A stretch of 64,000 nt of DNA from Sorex araneus (GCF_027595985.1 NC_073304.1:213372500-213436499), one strand, 5' to 3'. Shown: positions 10,510 to 22,579, counted from the stretch's first letter. The notes: generated by a model from the letters alone, not told the origin. Program-made: numbers and translations.

Positions 10510-10663
10510 GGGGCTGGAGTAATAGCACAGCAGGTATGCGGCCGACCCGGGTTCAATTCCCAGCATCCCATATGGTCCCCTGAGCACCGCCAGGAGTAAC
10601 TCCTGAGTGCAAAGCCAGGAGGTAACCCCTGTGCATTGCCGGGTGTGACCCAAAAAGAAAAAA
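10510..10663 (+). mobile_element. Shrew SINE with internal head deletion
   Basis: Target duplication ATCTATTCTT (10500-10509, 10664-10673). About 18 bp between the A and B boxes (the GGCGTTTGCCTTGC stretch) is missing. Confidence 0.88.
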
Positions 10664-10673
10664 ATCTATTCTT

Positions 10674-10843
10674 ATTTTTTTGCTTTTTGGGTCACACCCA
10701 GCGATGTCCAAGGGCTACTCCTGGCCCTGCACTCAGGAATTACTCCTGGTTGTGCTCAGGGGGTCACATGGGATGTCAGGGATTGAACCTGGGTCGGCCA
10801 CGTGCAAGGCAAATATCCTACCCTCTGTACTATGGCTCTGGCC
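10674..10843 (-). mobile_element. Shrew SINE facing the previous copy tail to tail
   Basis: Separated from the plus-strand copy only by its target duplication, making a potential inverted repeat of about 160 bp arms. Confidence 0.88.
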
Positions 10844-11412
10844 CCTCTTTTTCTTTTTATAATAGGGTCCTTCTCAGCATTGCTAGGGCCCAGGGGTCAC
10901 TCCACAGGATGCTCCACCCTGTGCTGCAGGCCTGATGCTTGGACCAGTGGCTGGGGGCCACGAAGACTGTTCCCTACAGTACCCTGTCCCTTTGCATACT
11001 TGCCTGGCCACAACTCTCTCTTTTTCAATATTCCCTCTCAGCCAGTGAAAGCTGCTTCCTTATCAAGTGAGTTCTCGATTCCCGTCCTCAGTAAGTGCAT
11101 CACTCCCTGTCTATCCTTGGCACCTTGCCAAGTGCGACCAAGTCCAAATTTCAACTTAATCATTTCCTATCTGGGTGATCTGGGCCAGATCACTTGGCCT
11201 CTGAGTTAATATCTTCTGTGGGGGGTGGTGGGTGGTGGGATAGGGAGTAGTAAGAAATAAATATGATCTTATTCAAAAGCTTTTCTTTCATCAAAAGCTT
11301 TTCTTTCTATCCCTATTTTATGTAATAGGGATATTACATAAAACCAGAATGCCCAGTTAAATTAGAATTTCAGATACATTTTTTTAGTGTATGTCCTGGG
11401 TAATTTTTGGGA

Positions 11413-11592
11413 CTTTTTTTTTTGGGGGGGGGGTTGGGTGATACTTAGCTGTGCTCCACACTTATTCCTGGCTTGACACTCAGGGATGACTCTTGGCAGG
11501 CTTCGGGGATCATATGAGATGATGGGATTCAAACCCAAGTCAGCCACATGCAAAATAAGCACCCTATTAGCTGTGCTATTCCTCTAGCCCCT
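11413..11592 (-). mobile_element. Degraded shrew SINE
   Basis: Oligo-T and G runs at the tail side. CTATTCCTCTAGCCCC marks the 5' end. Confidence 0.7.
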
Positions 11593-11606
11593 TGAGACCT
11601 ATTCTT

Positions 11607-11609
<3 letters not shown>

Positions 11610-11652
<43 letters not shown>
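11610..11652. repeat. (AC)n microsatellite
   Basis: About 21 perfect units. Confidence 0.93.
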
Positions 11653-11654
<2 letters not shown>

Positions 11655-11948
11655 GTTTATTGTACTGTCTGCAATTCAAATATAACGATGTCTAGATTTT
11701 TACTAGCTAAATCTGGCTGCCTTGCCCCAGATCACCTATCATGTAAACAATAGAACAGACTTTTTCACCCTGAGACTGATAAACAGCCCCGTTGCTTCTT
11801 TCCAGGCCTGACCTTGACTAGATTAGCAATACCATTCGGTAGCAGTGAGCACACAACTCGATTTTTAAGAAGCATAAGCTTCAACATCCAATGCGATTTG
11901 GGCCTTGGAAACCCACTTTATATCTTAAACGTATCTGGAGTGAACATG

Positions 11949-12291
11949 GAGGGGCCCAAGTGATAGTACAGCATGTAGGGCACTTGCTTTGCATGTGACC
12001 AGCTTGGTTCGATCCCCGCCTTCCCATATGGTCCTCTGAGCCCCGATTGGAGTGAGCCTGAGTGCAGATCCAAGTCCTGAGCATTACTGGGCATCACCCA
12101 AAAAAAAAAAAAAAACCCAAAAATTTAAAATAGGGGCTGGAGTGATAGTACAGTGGGTAGGGGATTTGCCTTGCACGTGGCCGATCTGGCTGCATTCCCC
12201 GGCATCCCATCTGGTCCCCAGAGCACCACCAGGAACAATTCCTGAGTGCAGAGCCAGGAGCAACCCCTAAGCATCCAAAGAGAAAAAAATT
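11949..12291 (+). mobile_element. Two tandem shrew SINEs
   Basis: First copy 11949-12119 with a 16-base A run; second copy 12132-12291, younger head GGGGCTGGAGTGATAGTACA. The second probably inserted at the A tail of the first. Confidence 0.82.
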
Positions 12292-13199
12292 AAATAAAGT
12301 AATCATGGAGACAAAAGTTGCAAACCACACAGGGATCAGTGCTTCTATATATGCGCATATGCTATGCGTCAAAGATGTATATGCTAGACTGAATTTGAAA
12401 TTGAGCAGCAAGCAGTGTCCTGCAGAGAAAGGCTTTCGTAGGTATCACAGATGTGAACTGAACCTAACAAGGACATGGTTTTGAGCACTTTTCTTCTTTC
12501 TACCTGCTGTGGACTTGTCCAGTGGCGTCTAAACCAAACTGGCCTCCCTGCATCCTTCTAGTAAACCTGATGCTCAGATCTTCCCCGTTGCCAGCCTCTC
12601 AACCTGCCCCAAAACGAGAGGTTCTTTTCTTCATTCCACCAGGTAGAGATGCTTCTCTGAAGGACCCGAGGAATTCGCTTGCTTCTTCGAAACATTCTTC
12701 AACAGGGTACGTGGCGTGAGTGCCTCCAGGTGACGCCCAAGGTATCAAGAGATTGGGCTACCTCTGGGTGGACTAACAGGGCATGGTTCTTTGTGTGGTC
12801 TGTGCTATAACCACACCTGAGGAGCGCTTCATTCACTGACTTCCAGTTCAGGCTGCTGCAACCCTCAGCACATGGTCACAGAGGTCTGCACTTAACCAAG
12901 GTGCCGCTGAAGAGAGGTGAAGGTGGAAAGCCTGCACCATTCCCACCTCCTGTCACACCATCGACAAACCTCTGATCCTGATGACAAGAGGGTTGTGCGG
13001 ATATGCAAGGGTAGCTGAAGTTTTTTTGCCCTTTGAGCCACTGCACACCTGCCTCTTTTCTTTCTTTTTTTCCCCTCTCTGGTGCCAAAGATGGAAACCA
13101 GCTCTCACACATGTAAGGCGTGAGCACTTAACTGCTGAGTCTCATCCCTAGAAACCCGCCTAGAGTCTAAGCTTCCTCCTCACCTTTTCCTTTTCCCCC

Positions 13200-13369
13200 T
13201 TGGCTTACGGGTCACATCTGGATGGCTGTGTTCAAGCCTTACTCCTGGCTCTGTGCTCAGGGATCACGCCTGTTGGTGCTCGGGAGCCACATGGGATGCC
13301 AGGGATCGAACGCAGACTGACCACATGCAAGGCAAACACCCTCCCGGCTGTGCTATTGCTCTGGTCCCT
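13200..13369 (-). mobile_element. Shrew SINE, older copy
   Basis: GGATCACGCCTGTTGGTGCTC variant body; ends GCTATTGCTCTGGTCCC. A more decayed relative follows at about 13385-13520. Confidence 0.75.
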
Positions 13370-13689
13370 TCCTCGCCTTTTGTGGCATTTTTTTCCCTTT
13401 TGCCTTTGGGTCGTACTGGGCTACCCCCGGCTTGATGCTCAGGGGGTCCTTGCCTGGCAGAGCTGCGGGAACTGTGTGCTGCCGGGGGATCGAACCTGGG
13501 CCTGCCACGAACTTCTCTCTCAGCTTTGATCTTCTCAGCTTGAAGAATTCCCAGCTCTAAGACATTTCCTTCTCAGGTTCCTGGCATAGAACAACCCTTT
13601 TTCTTCTCTTCTGCATCTTGTGGGGGTTCCAGCTGGAAAAGGACTCCTAAAAGGAAAAAAGAAGAAGAAATTTTCAAAACGTAGTAATG

Positions 13690-14330
13690 TATATAACATA
13701 AGAATCATCCTTTAAAGTGCGTGGTTCAGTGTTTGTTTACTATAGTCAAAAGGCTGTGCCACCACCAACACTGTCTAGAACACCCCCATCACCCCAGAAA
13801 GAAACCTTGTACCCACCAACACTGGCTCCCCATTCCCTTCTACACCCGCCCCCTCCCTTCCCCATCTCTGGCAAACACAAGTCTACCGTGTCTCTGGCTC
13901 CCACTGTTCTGGACATACCACAGCTGTGAAGTCAGGCCATATGTACCACCTTCCACGTCTGGTAGGTTTCACTGGCCTGTTTTCAAGGTTCTCTGTGGCG
14001 TGTTGCCAAGGGCTTGTCTCTTATCGTTGTTGTCCAGTATTTCATTGTCTGAATCGTCCACCTTTCATCTGTCCCTCCCTCCATTGATGGGTTGTTTCTA
14101 CCACGGGGCTAATCAGAATAATGCCCCAATAAACACTTGTGTACACACACATTTCTGGGTGAACGTAGTTTCCCGGTTTTCTTGGAGACACACCTAGGGC
14201 TTTCTGAAGGCGCTGCCAGACTGTCTCCGCAGCAGCTGCGCCTCTTGACTTTCCTGCCAACCGAGTGGGAGGGTCCAGGTGCTTCTCACTGGCCCGCTTT
14301 CCTTTTCACAACAAATTATTATAACTCTCC
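13690..14330 (-). mobile_element. Ancient L1 (L1M-type) 3' UTR, long fragment
   Basis: The plus strand reads the inverse L1M consensus in order: GCGTGGTTCAGTGTTTGTTTA, CATCACCCCAGAAAGAAACC, TGTTCTGGACATACC, TTCAAGGTTCTCTGTGG, ATTGATGGGTTGTTTCTACC, CAATAAACACTTGTGTACAC, CTGCCAGACTGTCTCCGCAG. Confidence 0.8.
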
Positions 14331-14387
14331 TTCTGGGAAGTGCTATTTCACTGGGTCCTGATTTGCACTGGGAGAGTGGGGGGGGGG

Positions 14388-14551
14388 GTGTTGGTTTTTA
14401 GGCCACACCCCGTGGTACTCAAGGCTCACTCCTGGCTCTGTGCTCAGGGATCACTCCTTCTTGAGGAACCATATGGGATGCCAGGGATCAAATCTGGGAT
14501 GGGCCACGTGAAAGGCAAGTGCCCAATCTGCTATGCTATTGCTCTAGTCCT
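14388..14551 (-). mobile_element. Shrew SINE, older copy
   Basis: Body shortened: GGATCACTCCTTCTTGAGGAACC lacks about 12 bases of the usual GGTGGTGCTCAGG segment. Confidence 0.75.
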
Positions 14552-14941
14552 TTGAACTGTTTTTCTTAAAGATGGTGATGCAGTTGAGTGACTTTTTTGT
14601 GTACTTTTCTGGCCATGTGTATTTTTTGGAGAAAGATCTATTCACAGCCTTTATCTTGTTTTCATATTGTTGTGGGGGTCCATTCCAGCAGTGCTCAGGA
14701 GTCCTCTGATGTTGGGGACCCAGTCCAGGGCCTTGTACACACAGTTCACGTAATCTACCACTTGAACCACATGCCTGGCCTATCTTTGCCCGTTTGTAAA
14801 TTGAGTTACTTGCCTTCTTCATTCTTGATAGGACTTTTTTTTATATATGCAGGCTAGTAAATGCTTATCATAGAGATATTTGCAAATAGTTGCAAATATT
14901 TAAATATTTTCTTCCTTACTCCGGGTTTTCCTTCCGCTGCT

Positions 14942-15450
14942 TTTTTTCCTTGGTTTTTGGACCCTATTCGACAGTGCTCAGGACTTGCTACTGGCTCTGT
15001 GTTCACGGATGACTCCTGGTGGTACTCAGGGCACCATCTGTAGAGATGCTATGTGATCATCATGCCTTATCCGCCATACTATCTCACTGGCCTCTCCTGT
15101 CATTTCTTTCATTTCTTGATAGTGTTCGTTGAGGCATAAGTTCCTCCCCCCCCGCCCGTTTTCTTGTTTGTTTGTTTTTGGAGGTGCTCCATGGTCACTC
15201 CCTGTGGCCACGTGGCGTGAAGGCCCGCTCAGCCCACTTACTTCTCTCCAGCCCTGAGACACTAAAGCTTTGGTGCTTTTGTTTCTGTCTGTGCCCTGGA
15301 GTTTGGTTTGGGGTTTCACATATTTCAGTATCCAGGACTTATTCCTTTCTCAGGGATTACTCCTGGCAGAGCTCAAGAGACCACATGTGGTGCCAGGTTG
15401 ATAGCATGCAAGGCAACTGCCCTACCCACTGTACTCTCTCTCCGGCCTGA
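14942..15450 (-). mobile_element. Cluster of three decayed shrew-type SINEs
   Basis: Recognisable pieces at 14942-15092, 15170-15245 and 15300-15450, all in the same orientation. Only the shared CTCAGGGATTACTCCTGGC-type core is clear in the last. Confidence 0.6.
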
Positions 15451-15629
15451 CATTAAATATTTTAAAACACCGAGCGAGGGATATGCCTCAGAGGGCTAGA
15501 GTCGTGCTCTGCTGCAGGAGGCCTAGGTTAGATCCCCTACATGACCAGTCCTCTGAGCATGGCTGGGAGCCGATGGCTTGAGAATTGAGTCAGGAGTCGC
15601 CCCTGAGCACTGAAAGGCATAGCTCCCAA

Positions 15630-16650
15630 ATCCATAAACGCATACAACACATAAAGTTGATTAACTCTCCTATACATCATTTTCTCTGGCTGCTTTATAC
15701 TAATGCCTTGACTATTTAGGACAATTATGCCAGGTGGAGAATATCGCTAGCAAAATCTCATTTTACCGAGTCACAGAAAGATGAGGGACCTTGCTCCCAG
15801 TTTGGAAGTGGAGCCTGAACATAAACATTCACACTTGAGGGCCCCAGGGGGAGCCGTTCCCTCTTCCCGTGTGCTGGCTGGCACCAGTGGCCCGAGGCAG
15901 ACGTGCCAGACCTGGCCCACGAGGGCTGCCCGTGTGCTGGTTTCAAGCTCATGAACGATCAGTTAAAGCTGGAGACTGGGACCGGCAGCACCCTGCAAGG
16001 GCGGAGACCCTGCTCCGAGTCCCCCCAGTGGCACCGGCCTCTCTTCGGGGTCTGGGTCACATGACGGCAAGTCAGAAGAACCCACGAGGCCTGCTCAAGT
16101 CGGTCAGGTTCCAGGGCAGAGAGAAGTGCCAAGCAGGGACACAGACATCAGAGCCAGGGTGGGGAGACCCCAGCCTAGGCAAGGCTGAGGTGAGCCCCAG
16201 GAGAGACCCAGCCCAGCCGTGGAGGCAAGGGACAGGCTGACGGTGGGAGTGTGGCCCTGGAGGGAGGGACCCAGGGGGCAGGTGGGGTGGTACCTCCTGT
16301 GTGGGTAGGTCTCCACCCCAGACATGACCCCATTCCTGCCCTGCTGGGGACGAGCATGGGGCAGGGAAGAGGCGTCACGGAGGGAGGCGCCCTTCCTTCC
16401 TCTGGGTGCTGCTTCCTGGAGGCCTTCCCAGATACTGGGAGGTGGCAAGTTCTACACTGGGCTTGGGGGTGTGTGGGGGGCAATGTCCTAGAGTCTCAAG
16501 GCTACCTATGACAAATTTTAGCATCACAGAGAAATGGCAAGTCTCTTTCTGTCTCTCAGACATCAGGGATTCTTTGTTTTGGACCTGCCTATCTGAGGAC
16601 TGATCCTTGATTTCAGGGCACTGTAAGCCCCGATAAAATGCAATTCTGCA
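15630..16650. other. No gene seen
   Basis: Unique sequence, GC-richer from 15840 to 16500. Open frames exist on both strands but none shows a family motif. Confidence 0.45.
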
Positions 16651-16824
16651 GGGGCTGGAGCAATAGCACAGCAGGTAGGGCATTTGTCTTGCATGTGGCT
16701 GACCCGTGTTCGATTCCCAGCATCCCATACGGTCCTTCGAGTACCACCAGGAGTAACTCCTGAGTGCATGAGCCAGGAGTGACCCCTGTGCATCGCCGGG
16801 TGTGACCCAAAAAGCAAAAAAAAA
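16651..16824 (+). mobile_element. Shrew SINE with 13 bp target duplication
   Basis: ATGYAATTCTGCA at 16638-16650 and 16825-16837, one mismatch. Confidence 0.92.
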
Positions 16825-16904
16825 ATGTAATTCTGCACCTGTTAACTGGGCATTTTGTGCCAGGTACTACACTAAGCACTTTCTGTTCATCATTTATTCG
16901 CCAC

Positions 16905-17280
16905 CTACCCATCTATCCATTTATCTGTCCGTCCATCCATCCATGCACATATCTATCCATCCACCCACCCACCTATTCATTGATCCGTCCATATATACAC
17001 TCATCTATCCATACTCTCACCCACTCACCCATACATACATCCATACCACACATCTATCCACCCACCCACTCGACCATCCATTCATCCATACATGCTCATG
17101 TCTATCCATCCACCCTCCCACCCACCCATTCATCCATCCATTATCTACCCAACACATATCCATCTGTCCATCCTCCCACTCATCCATCCATCCATCCATC
17201 CATCCATCCATCCATCCACCCATCATCTATCCATTATCTGACCATCTATCTATCATCCATCACCCATTCACTCACTTATG
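16905..17280. repeat. (CATC)n tetranucleotide array, imperfect
   Basis: About 375 bp built from CATC/CACC/CATA tetramers, with a perfect run of nine CATC units near 17180-17216. Confidence 0.93.
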
Positions 17281-17324
17281 CATCCTCTATCCTCATCACC
17301 AATGTTAACAACCTTGATGGGATG

Positions 17325-17510
17325 ATGATCCCTGCTTTCAAAGGTGAAGAGCCAGAGAGTCACAGTGAGTGGCTGAAAGAATGACAGTCTGAGTTTATGT
17401 CCGCATCTGTGAAATGGGCATGATCATAGAATTTATTTCCTAATACTAGAACATCTCTCATTGCTGTGAGGTTCGGATGAGCTAATGCAGATAAAATTCT
17501 TGGCACTATA
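17325..17510 (+). mobile_element. MIR element
   Basis: AAGGTGAAGAGCCAGAGAGTCAC, CTGTGAAATGGGCATGATCAT, GAGGTTCGGATGAGCTAATGC and TTCTTGGCAC appear in MIR order. Confidence 0.75.
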
Positions 17511-17579
17511 TTGCAGTGTAGCTCACTGAACTACAATCTGCTACCACGTAAGCAGAGGTGGTGGCAGCACCAATCAGAA

Positions 17580-17800
17580 AAACCCAGGACATGCTGTTGA
17601 GTAAAAAAGAAAAAAAAAAAACAGGTTTCAAAAATTGGCACGAGGATGATCCGTCTTGTGAAAAACTATTTTTATTTCTGATGCAAAGATATGTATATCC
17701 CTGCATCAGGAGGCATTGGGAAGGATGGTTGTCCAAATGTTAGTAGTGGTTAATTTTTAAGTAGTACAATTTTTGCTTCCTTCTTTATGGTTGAAAACAG
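17580..17800 (+). mobile_element. Probable ancient L1 3' fragment
   Basis: TTTTTATTTCTGATGCAAAG, ATGTATATCCCTGCATCAGG and AATGTTAGTAGTGGTTAATT resemble the L1M 3' UTR segment ending in ACAGTGGTTA. Weak. Confidence 0.45.
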
Positions 17801-17907
17801 CACTTTTTTCTTTCTTTCTCTGAGCAGAAAAAGAAATGGAAAAAAAGGGAAAAAAACCCTTTGGCAACAATCTAGCACTTTACACCATAAAAAACAGTTT
17901 TAGCCTT

Positions 17908-18074
17908 TGTTTTTTGGGCCACAGTCTGCTATATTCGAGGGTTTACTAGAGCTCTGTGCTCAGGAATCACTCCTGGCAGTGCTCAGGGGACCATACCATA
18001 TGCATTGCCAGAGACTGAACTAGTGGCCAGCCTCGTGCAATGCAAGAGTCTTAACCCCTGTATTAGCTCTGACC
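17908..18074 (-). mobile_element. Old shrew-type SINE
   Basis: CTCAGGAATCACTCCTGGCA is intact; head strongly diverged. Confidence 0.7.
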
Positions 18075-18395
18075 AGAGTCTTCTGACCCTTTAAGCCTTT
18101 TCTCCGAGGCCCTGCTCTGGTGGTACCTTTAGATCCTGGGAATGGATCTGCATAAAGCACCCCATCCTTCCATCTTCATCCAGAATGCAGGCTGGATCTT
18201 TGCCTCGCTGGGATCTTAAGAGTGCATTCTGCGCCTTTTGCTTCTCCTTCTGTCAAAAGTATTTTGCCCTGTTGCTATACAGTCACTATCTCTCACATTT
18301 CAATTGACTATGTTCTAATGAGTGAATAACTTAATAATTACCCTCCGAGGAGTGGCACATGCGGGGTTGCTCTGTTAGAAAGAAAACTGCCGCAT

Positions 18396-18575
18396 GTTTT
18401 TTTCTTTTCTTTTCTTTTTGGGTCACACCCGGCGACGCATGGGGGTTACTCCTGGCTCTGCACTCAGGAATCACTCCTGGCGGTGCTCAGGGGACCCTAC
18501 GGGATGTGGGAATCGAATCCAGGTCGGCCTCCTGCAAGGCAAACGCCCTACCCGCTGTGCTATCGCTCCAGCCCC
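18396..18575 (-). mobile_element. Shrew SINE, young
   Basis: Near-consensus CGACGCATGGGGGTTACTCC; tail is TTTTCTTTTC on the plus strand. Confidence 0.9.
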
Positions 18576-19022
18576 AGCGACACGCTTTTATGCAAAGAGT
18601 CTCTTCCTTTGCCGTGGTACTTGTTGGGGCCAAGGATGGAAGGGCATCTTCCTCCCCGTTTCCTTGGATGTGGTTGTGGTGGTGCTGTGCCAACATGGTA
18701 CATCTGGTAGAGATGCTCACACAATTTGTGGTGGCCCGGGGATCACACTGGCACAGCAGGGTATTGCTCTCAACAGGTGTGGGGTGGGGCCTCCAGGGAC
18801 AGAACCATGAACCTCTGCCCTGAAGTCAGGGGCTTGACCACTCTTCCACATTCCGGACCCTTTCACTTAGGATTCTAAGGTTTCTGGACTTTTCTTTGTT
18901 GTTTTGGGGAGCACACCTGGTTGTGCCCGGCACTTACTTCTGGTCCTGCACTCAGAGATGGCTAAGTCGAAATTGAGTTTACGAGAGTCCTTTTGTTGAA
19001 ACGAAGGGTTGGATTGTTTATT

Positions 19023-19198
19023 TATTTATTTATTGCTTTTTGGGTCACACCTGGCGATGCACAGGGGTTACTCCTGGCTCTGCACTCAGGAATTACCCCT
19101 GGCCGTGCTCAGGGGACCATATGGGATGCTGGGATTTGAACCCAGGTCGGCCGCGTGCAAGGCAAACGCCCTACCCGCTGTGCTATCTCTCCAGCCCC
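19023..19198 (-). mobile_element. Shrew SINE, young, 12 bp target duplication
   Basis: GGATTGTTTATT at 19011-19022 and 19199-19210; TTTA-rich tail. Confidence 0.92.
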
Positions 19199-19468
19199 GG
19201 ATTGTTTATTTTTGAGAGGCCCAGGACGAAGAGCTTATGTAAATAGTTTGATAGCTAGATCATGGCCTTGAGTTTAGGATGAATCCCAAGAAGTAGAATT
19301 GCTGACTGGAGCTCACGCCACCTCCAGGGACATGACGCCAAGCGAGCCTGCAGGAAGCCTGCCCGTCTCACCCTCCTGCCAACACGCTGGCACTCATTTC
19401 CCTCCATTCTTGCCAATAGCACACGTTATCAATTTTCCCAAATGTTCCAATCTGAAGAGAGCACTCTT

Positions 19469-19638
19469 TTTTTTTTTTTTTGGCCACATTCAGCATTGCT
19501 CAGGGCTTACTCTTGGCCCCATGCTCAGGGATCACTCCTGGCAGGGCTCAGGGAACCATATGCAATATCGGGGATCGAACCCAGGTCCACTACATGCCAG
19601 ATGAGACCCCCTATCCACTCTTCTATCTCTCTGGCCCC
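19469..19638 (-). mobile_element. Older shrew SINE adjoining the composite retroposon
   Basis: Own duplication AGAGCACTCTT / AGAGTACTCTT (one mismatch). The composite element inserted exactly at its 5' edge. Confidence 0.78.
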
Positions 19639-19650
19639 AAGAGTACTCTT

Positions 19651-20124
19651 TTTTAAAAAATTTATTTTTTATTGAATCACTGTAAGATACAGTTACAAAG
19701 TTTTCATATTTGATCCACCACCAAACCCCGCATACCCCCCTCCCACCCCTCTCTGCCCGTGTGGCAGACATTTTCCACTTTACTCTTTCCTTACTTTGAT
19801 TACGTTCAATTTTCAACAAGGATCTCACTATCATTATCTGGAGGTTTTCCTCCAACAGTCAGACATGTTGGATGGCATCAGTAGATTGTATGTTTTCATT
19901 TTTTAGAAAAGGTCACGCGGCCTTGTTAGCAGCCGCTCGGTTTGAAGTTGTCCCGGTCCCGCATCCCGGAGCCGGGTTAGTCATTGTTCATTGTCGCCGG
20001 GGCTCCATCTGGAGAAGGCGTACCGTCTGTGCCTCTTCCGTCTGGCTCCCCGGTGTTGCTGGCCCGGTCTGGGGTCCGGAGCAGTCTCCGGCCTGCGCCG
20101 CTTACCAGCCCGCCCGGATTCTTC
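19651..20124 (-). mobile_element. Composite retroposon: GC-rich head joined to L1-type 3' tail
   Basis: Flanked by a perfect 16 bp duplication CCCCAAGAGTACTCTT (19635-19650 and 20125-20140). Reading the minus strand, about 220 bp of CpG-containing sequence (20124 to about 19905) passes into an AT-rich middle and then an L1-like 3' end: G-rich tract, AACTTTGTAACTGTATC, GTGATTCAATAAAAAAT and A-rich tail. No long ORF. It could be an internally deleted or spliced L1 (5' UTR joined to 3' UTR) or a separate composite family. Confidence 0.7.
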
Positions 20125-20299
20125 CCCCAAGAGTACTCTTAACACGAGCTCTGTTATCAGCTCCCACACGGCCTTCGCATTGTTGTCAGTCACTCTGTCC
20201 AGGTGACAGCTGAGCCAGTGTTCAAAGGGCTGCTGCCTCCACACCTGCCAGGCTAGACCCCAGCTCTGGTCTGCCGCTAAGTGCATTTTATTGAATCAC

Positions 20300-20895
20300 T
20301 TTTGTTTGGGGGCCACATGGGGCAGTGCTTAGGGGCTACTCCCAGCCTTAGGTTCAGGGGATCACTCTCAGCAGTTCTTGGGAGACCCCACGGGGCTGGA
20401 AATCTAACCTGGGGCTCCCGCATGCAGAACACGTGCCCACCCTGTGAGCATGCCCCGGCCCGTGTGCATTGCATGTGTTTTAGGTTGCATTTGAGCTGCT
20501 CTTTGCCAGACCCTCCTGAGAGATCCCCAGAGCTTCACCCTTCTGACTTCCTCTCTCTGATTCCCATTTTCCTAGAGGCAATTTTAATGTATTTTGTTTT
20601 ATTTTAGGGTATCGGGGATTGAAACCAGTGCCCCGCACACGCAAGGTATATGCTCTGCATATTTCTTGGTATAGGCGTGCCATAGGCAGAGGCACCACTG
20701 AGCTGCTTCCCTGGTCCTTGGGAGTGTGGTTTTCATGCTAATATCTTCTTTTATTGACTTTTGGGCACACCCCATGGTAGTCAGAGATTACTCCTGGCTC
20801 TGTGCCTGGGCTCACTCCCTGCAGTGCAGTGAGAACCATGCATTCCCCGCATATGCAAAGCACACACTGGTCCATTGAGCTATCTCTCTGGCTCC
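20300..20895 (-). mobile_element. Two old shrew-type SINEs
   Basis: Pieces at 20300-20459 and 20750-20895; between them is unassigned sequence. Confidence 0.6.
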
Positions 20896-20935
20896 TGAGT
20901 TAATGCATTTTTTTTAAATTACAAAAACATTCTCA

Positions 20936-21331
20936 AGGGCCAGAGAGATAGTACTGTGGGCAAGGTATCTGCCTTGCAGCAGCGGACCCCTGTTCACTCT
21001 CTGGCAGCTCATACTGTCCCCCCAAGCAAAAGCATATTCTCGAGCTATACAGATTCGACTTGGAAAGAGAACACTTGTGAGGCCGATGGAGAAGACTCCC
21101 AAGCAAGATGCATTTTATCCCACTTTTGTAAGATTGCATATCCAAATATGTTCACTGGAGCTAGAGCGATAGATAGTACAGCGGGTAGGGCATTTGCCTT
21201 GCATGAGGCTGACCTGGGTTTGCTCCTCGGCATCCCGTATGGTCCCCCAAGTATCATCAGGAGTAATTCCTAAGGGCAGAGCCAGGACTAACCCCTGAGC
21301 AACGCTGGGTGTGGCCCCCAAACAAAAACAA
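20936..21331 (+). mobile_element. Two shrew-type SINEs, plus orientation
   Basis: A truncated copy 20936-21030, then a fuller copy 21157-21331 with an extra GATA in the head (GATAGATAGTACAGCGGG). Confidence 0.72.
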
Positions 21332-21589
21332 AATATGTCCGTCTGTGCAGAAGAAATGCACCAGGCTTCATTTTGTAGGTATCAGCAGTGCTGTAGTTGG
21401 GGGGGCGGGGGGGGCTGCCTGTGGTGCCAGGAATCCCACTCAGAGCCTAGTATATGCTAAGCATGTGCTCCCACACTTGAGTACTCTCCCTGGGCCGCCA
21501 TACCAGCTCTGAGTGCTAGGTGGTAACAAAGGGCACCAGCCAGATCAGACTCAGTTAAGCTACAGTAATAAAGGAGCTCCAACCCTCGC

Positions 21590-21645
21590 AGCAACAGTAA
21601 CCAGCAACCAGCAACAGTAACCAGCAACCAGCAACAGTAACCAGC
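21590..21645. repeat. 20 bp tandem repeat, 2.8 copies
   Basis: Unit AGCAACAGTAACCAGCAACC, almost perfect. Confidence 0.92.
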
Positions 21646-22579
21646 ACTGTGACTCAAGGCTGCTCTGGTCAGCTGTGCTCGGTGGCTCTGCCCAACATCC
21701 TTGTCTCTCTGGGAGCAGGCCAGCGTATTGCGGGGTGCCTCCAAGAGGACAGAGGAACTAGTGAGCACCCGTGGGTTGTTGTATCCGGGACTGGGTGAGG
21801 CACATGGCACAGGGTCAACAGGGCAGAGGCAGCCTAATGCGGACACCGAAGGAAACACTTGGGATAATGATGTTTATCATCGCTGCCACCCACGTTTTCT
21901 CCTCCCTGACTTGTTCTGTTGAGGCCTCGATCGCAGACACGCCAGAGCGCGCGGCCTGAACAGCAGACACTTCCTTCTCTTGGTCCCGGAGGTTGGAGGG
22001 TTCACCCCGGGCGTGTGGCTGGATTCGGTGGCTGGTGGGAACCCACTTGGTGGCTCTCAGACATCTGCTTCCTCTCCAGGTCACTGCGAGGAGAAAAGCG
22101 GCAAGGGTGCCCAAGGCTCTGGGATAAGGACGTGAGTCCCACACTTAGGAGGTTGCAATGCTCAGGATGTGACCCCTCACCCTCACCCCCACCCTCAGGC
22201 CACCGCCACAGACATCATGATGGGGGGGTGGTTGCCACAGGCAAGCTCGGGGGAGGGGAACATTCAAGTGCCACTGAAGTTGGTTTCCCCTGCGGGGCCC
22301 GTCCTGACCCAGGGTGCACTCATGGGGCTGGGTGGGATCCACACACCTCACTCTCGCTGTGAGAGCCTCTGAAGGGGCAAAGAGAGGGGCTGGGTCTGAG
22401 CCCCCCAGCACCAAGCAGAGAGGCCAGAAAGAGGCCAGGAACTTGTCTGATTTGAGAGACAGATTATTGACCTGGACTTGTGGGAACTATAGAATGATGA
22501 CGTGACAGAAAGTTCTGGATGTCCAGAAGCATCACCCTAGGATCCACTGCTTTCTGTGACTTAAGTGAAGCGTCTCTTT
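21646..22579. other. No gene seen
   Basis: Unique sequence, GC-rich at 21950-22420. No exon or recognised repeat. Confidence 0.45.

Noticed and set aside
16802-17384. Open frames with repeated HPSIHPP
   Set aside because: Translation of the CATC tetranucleotide array.
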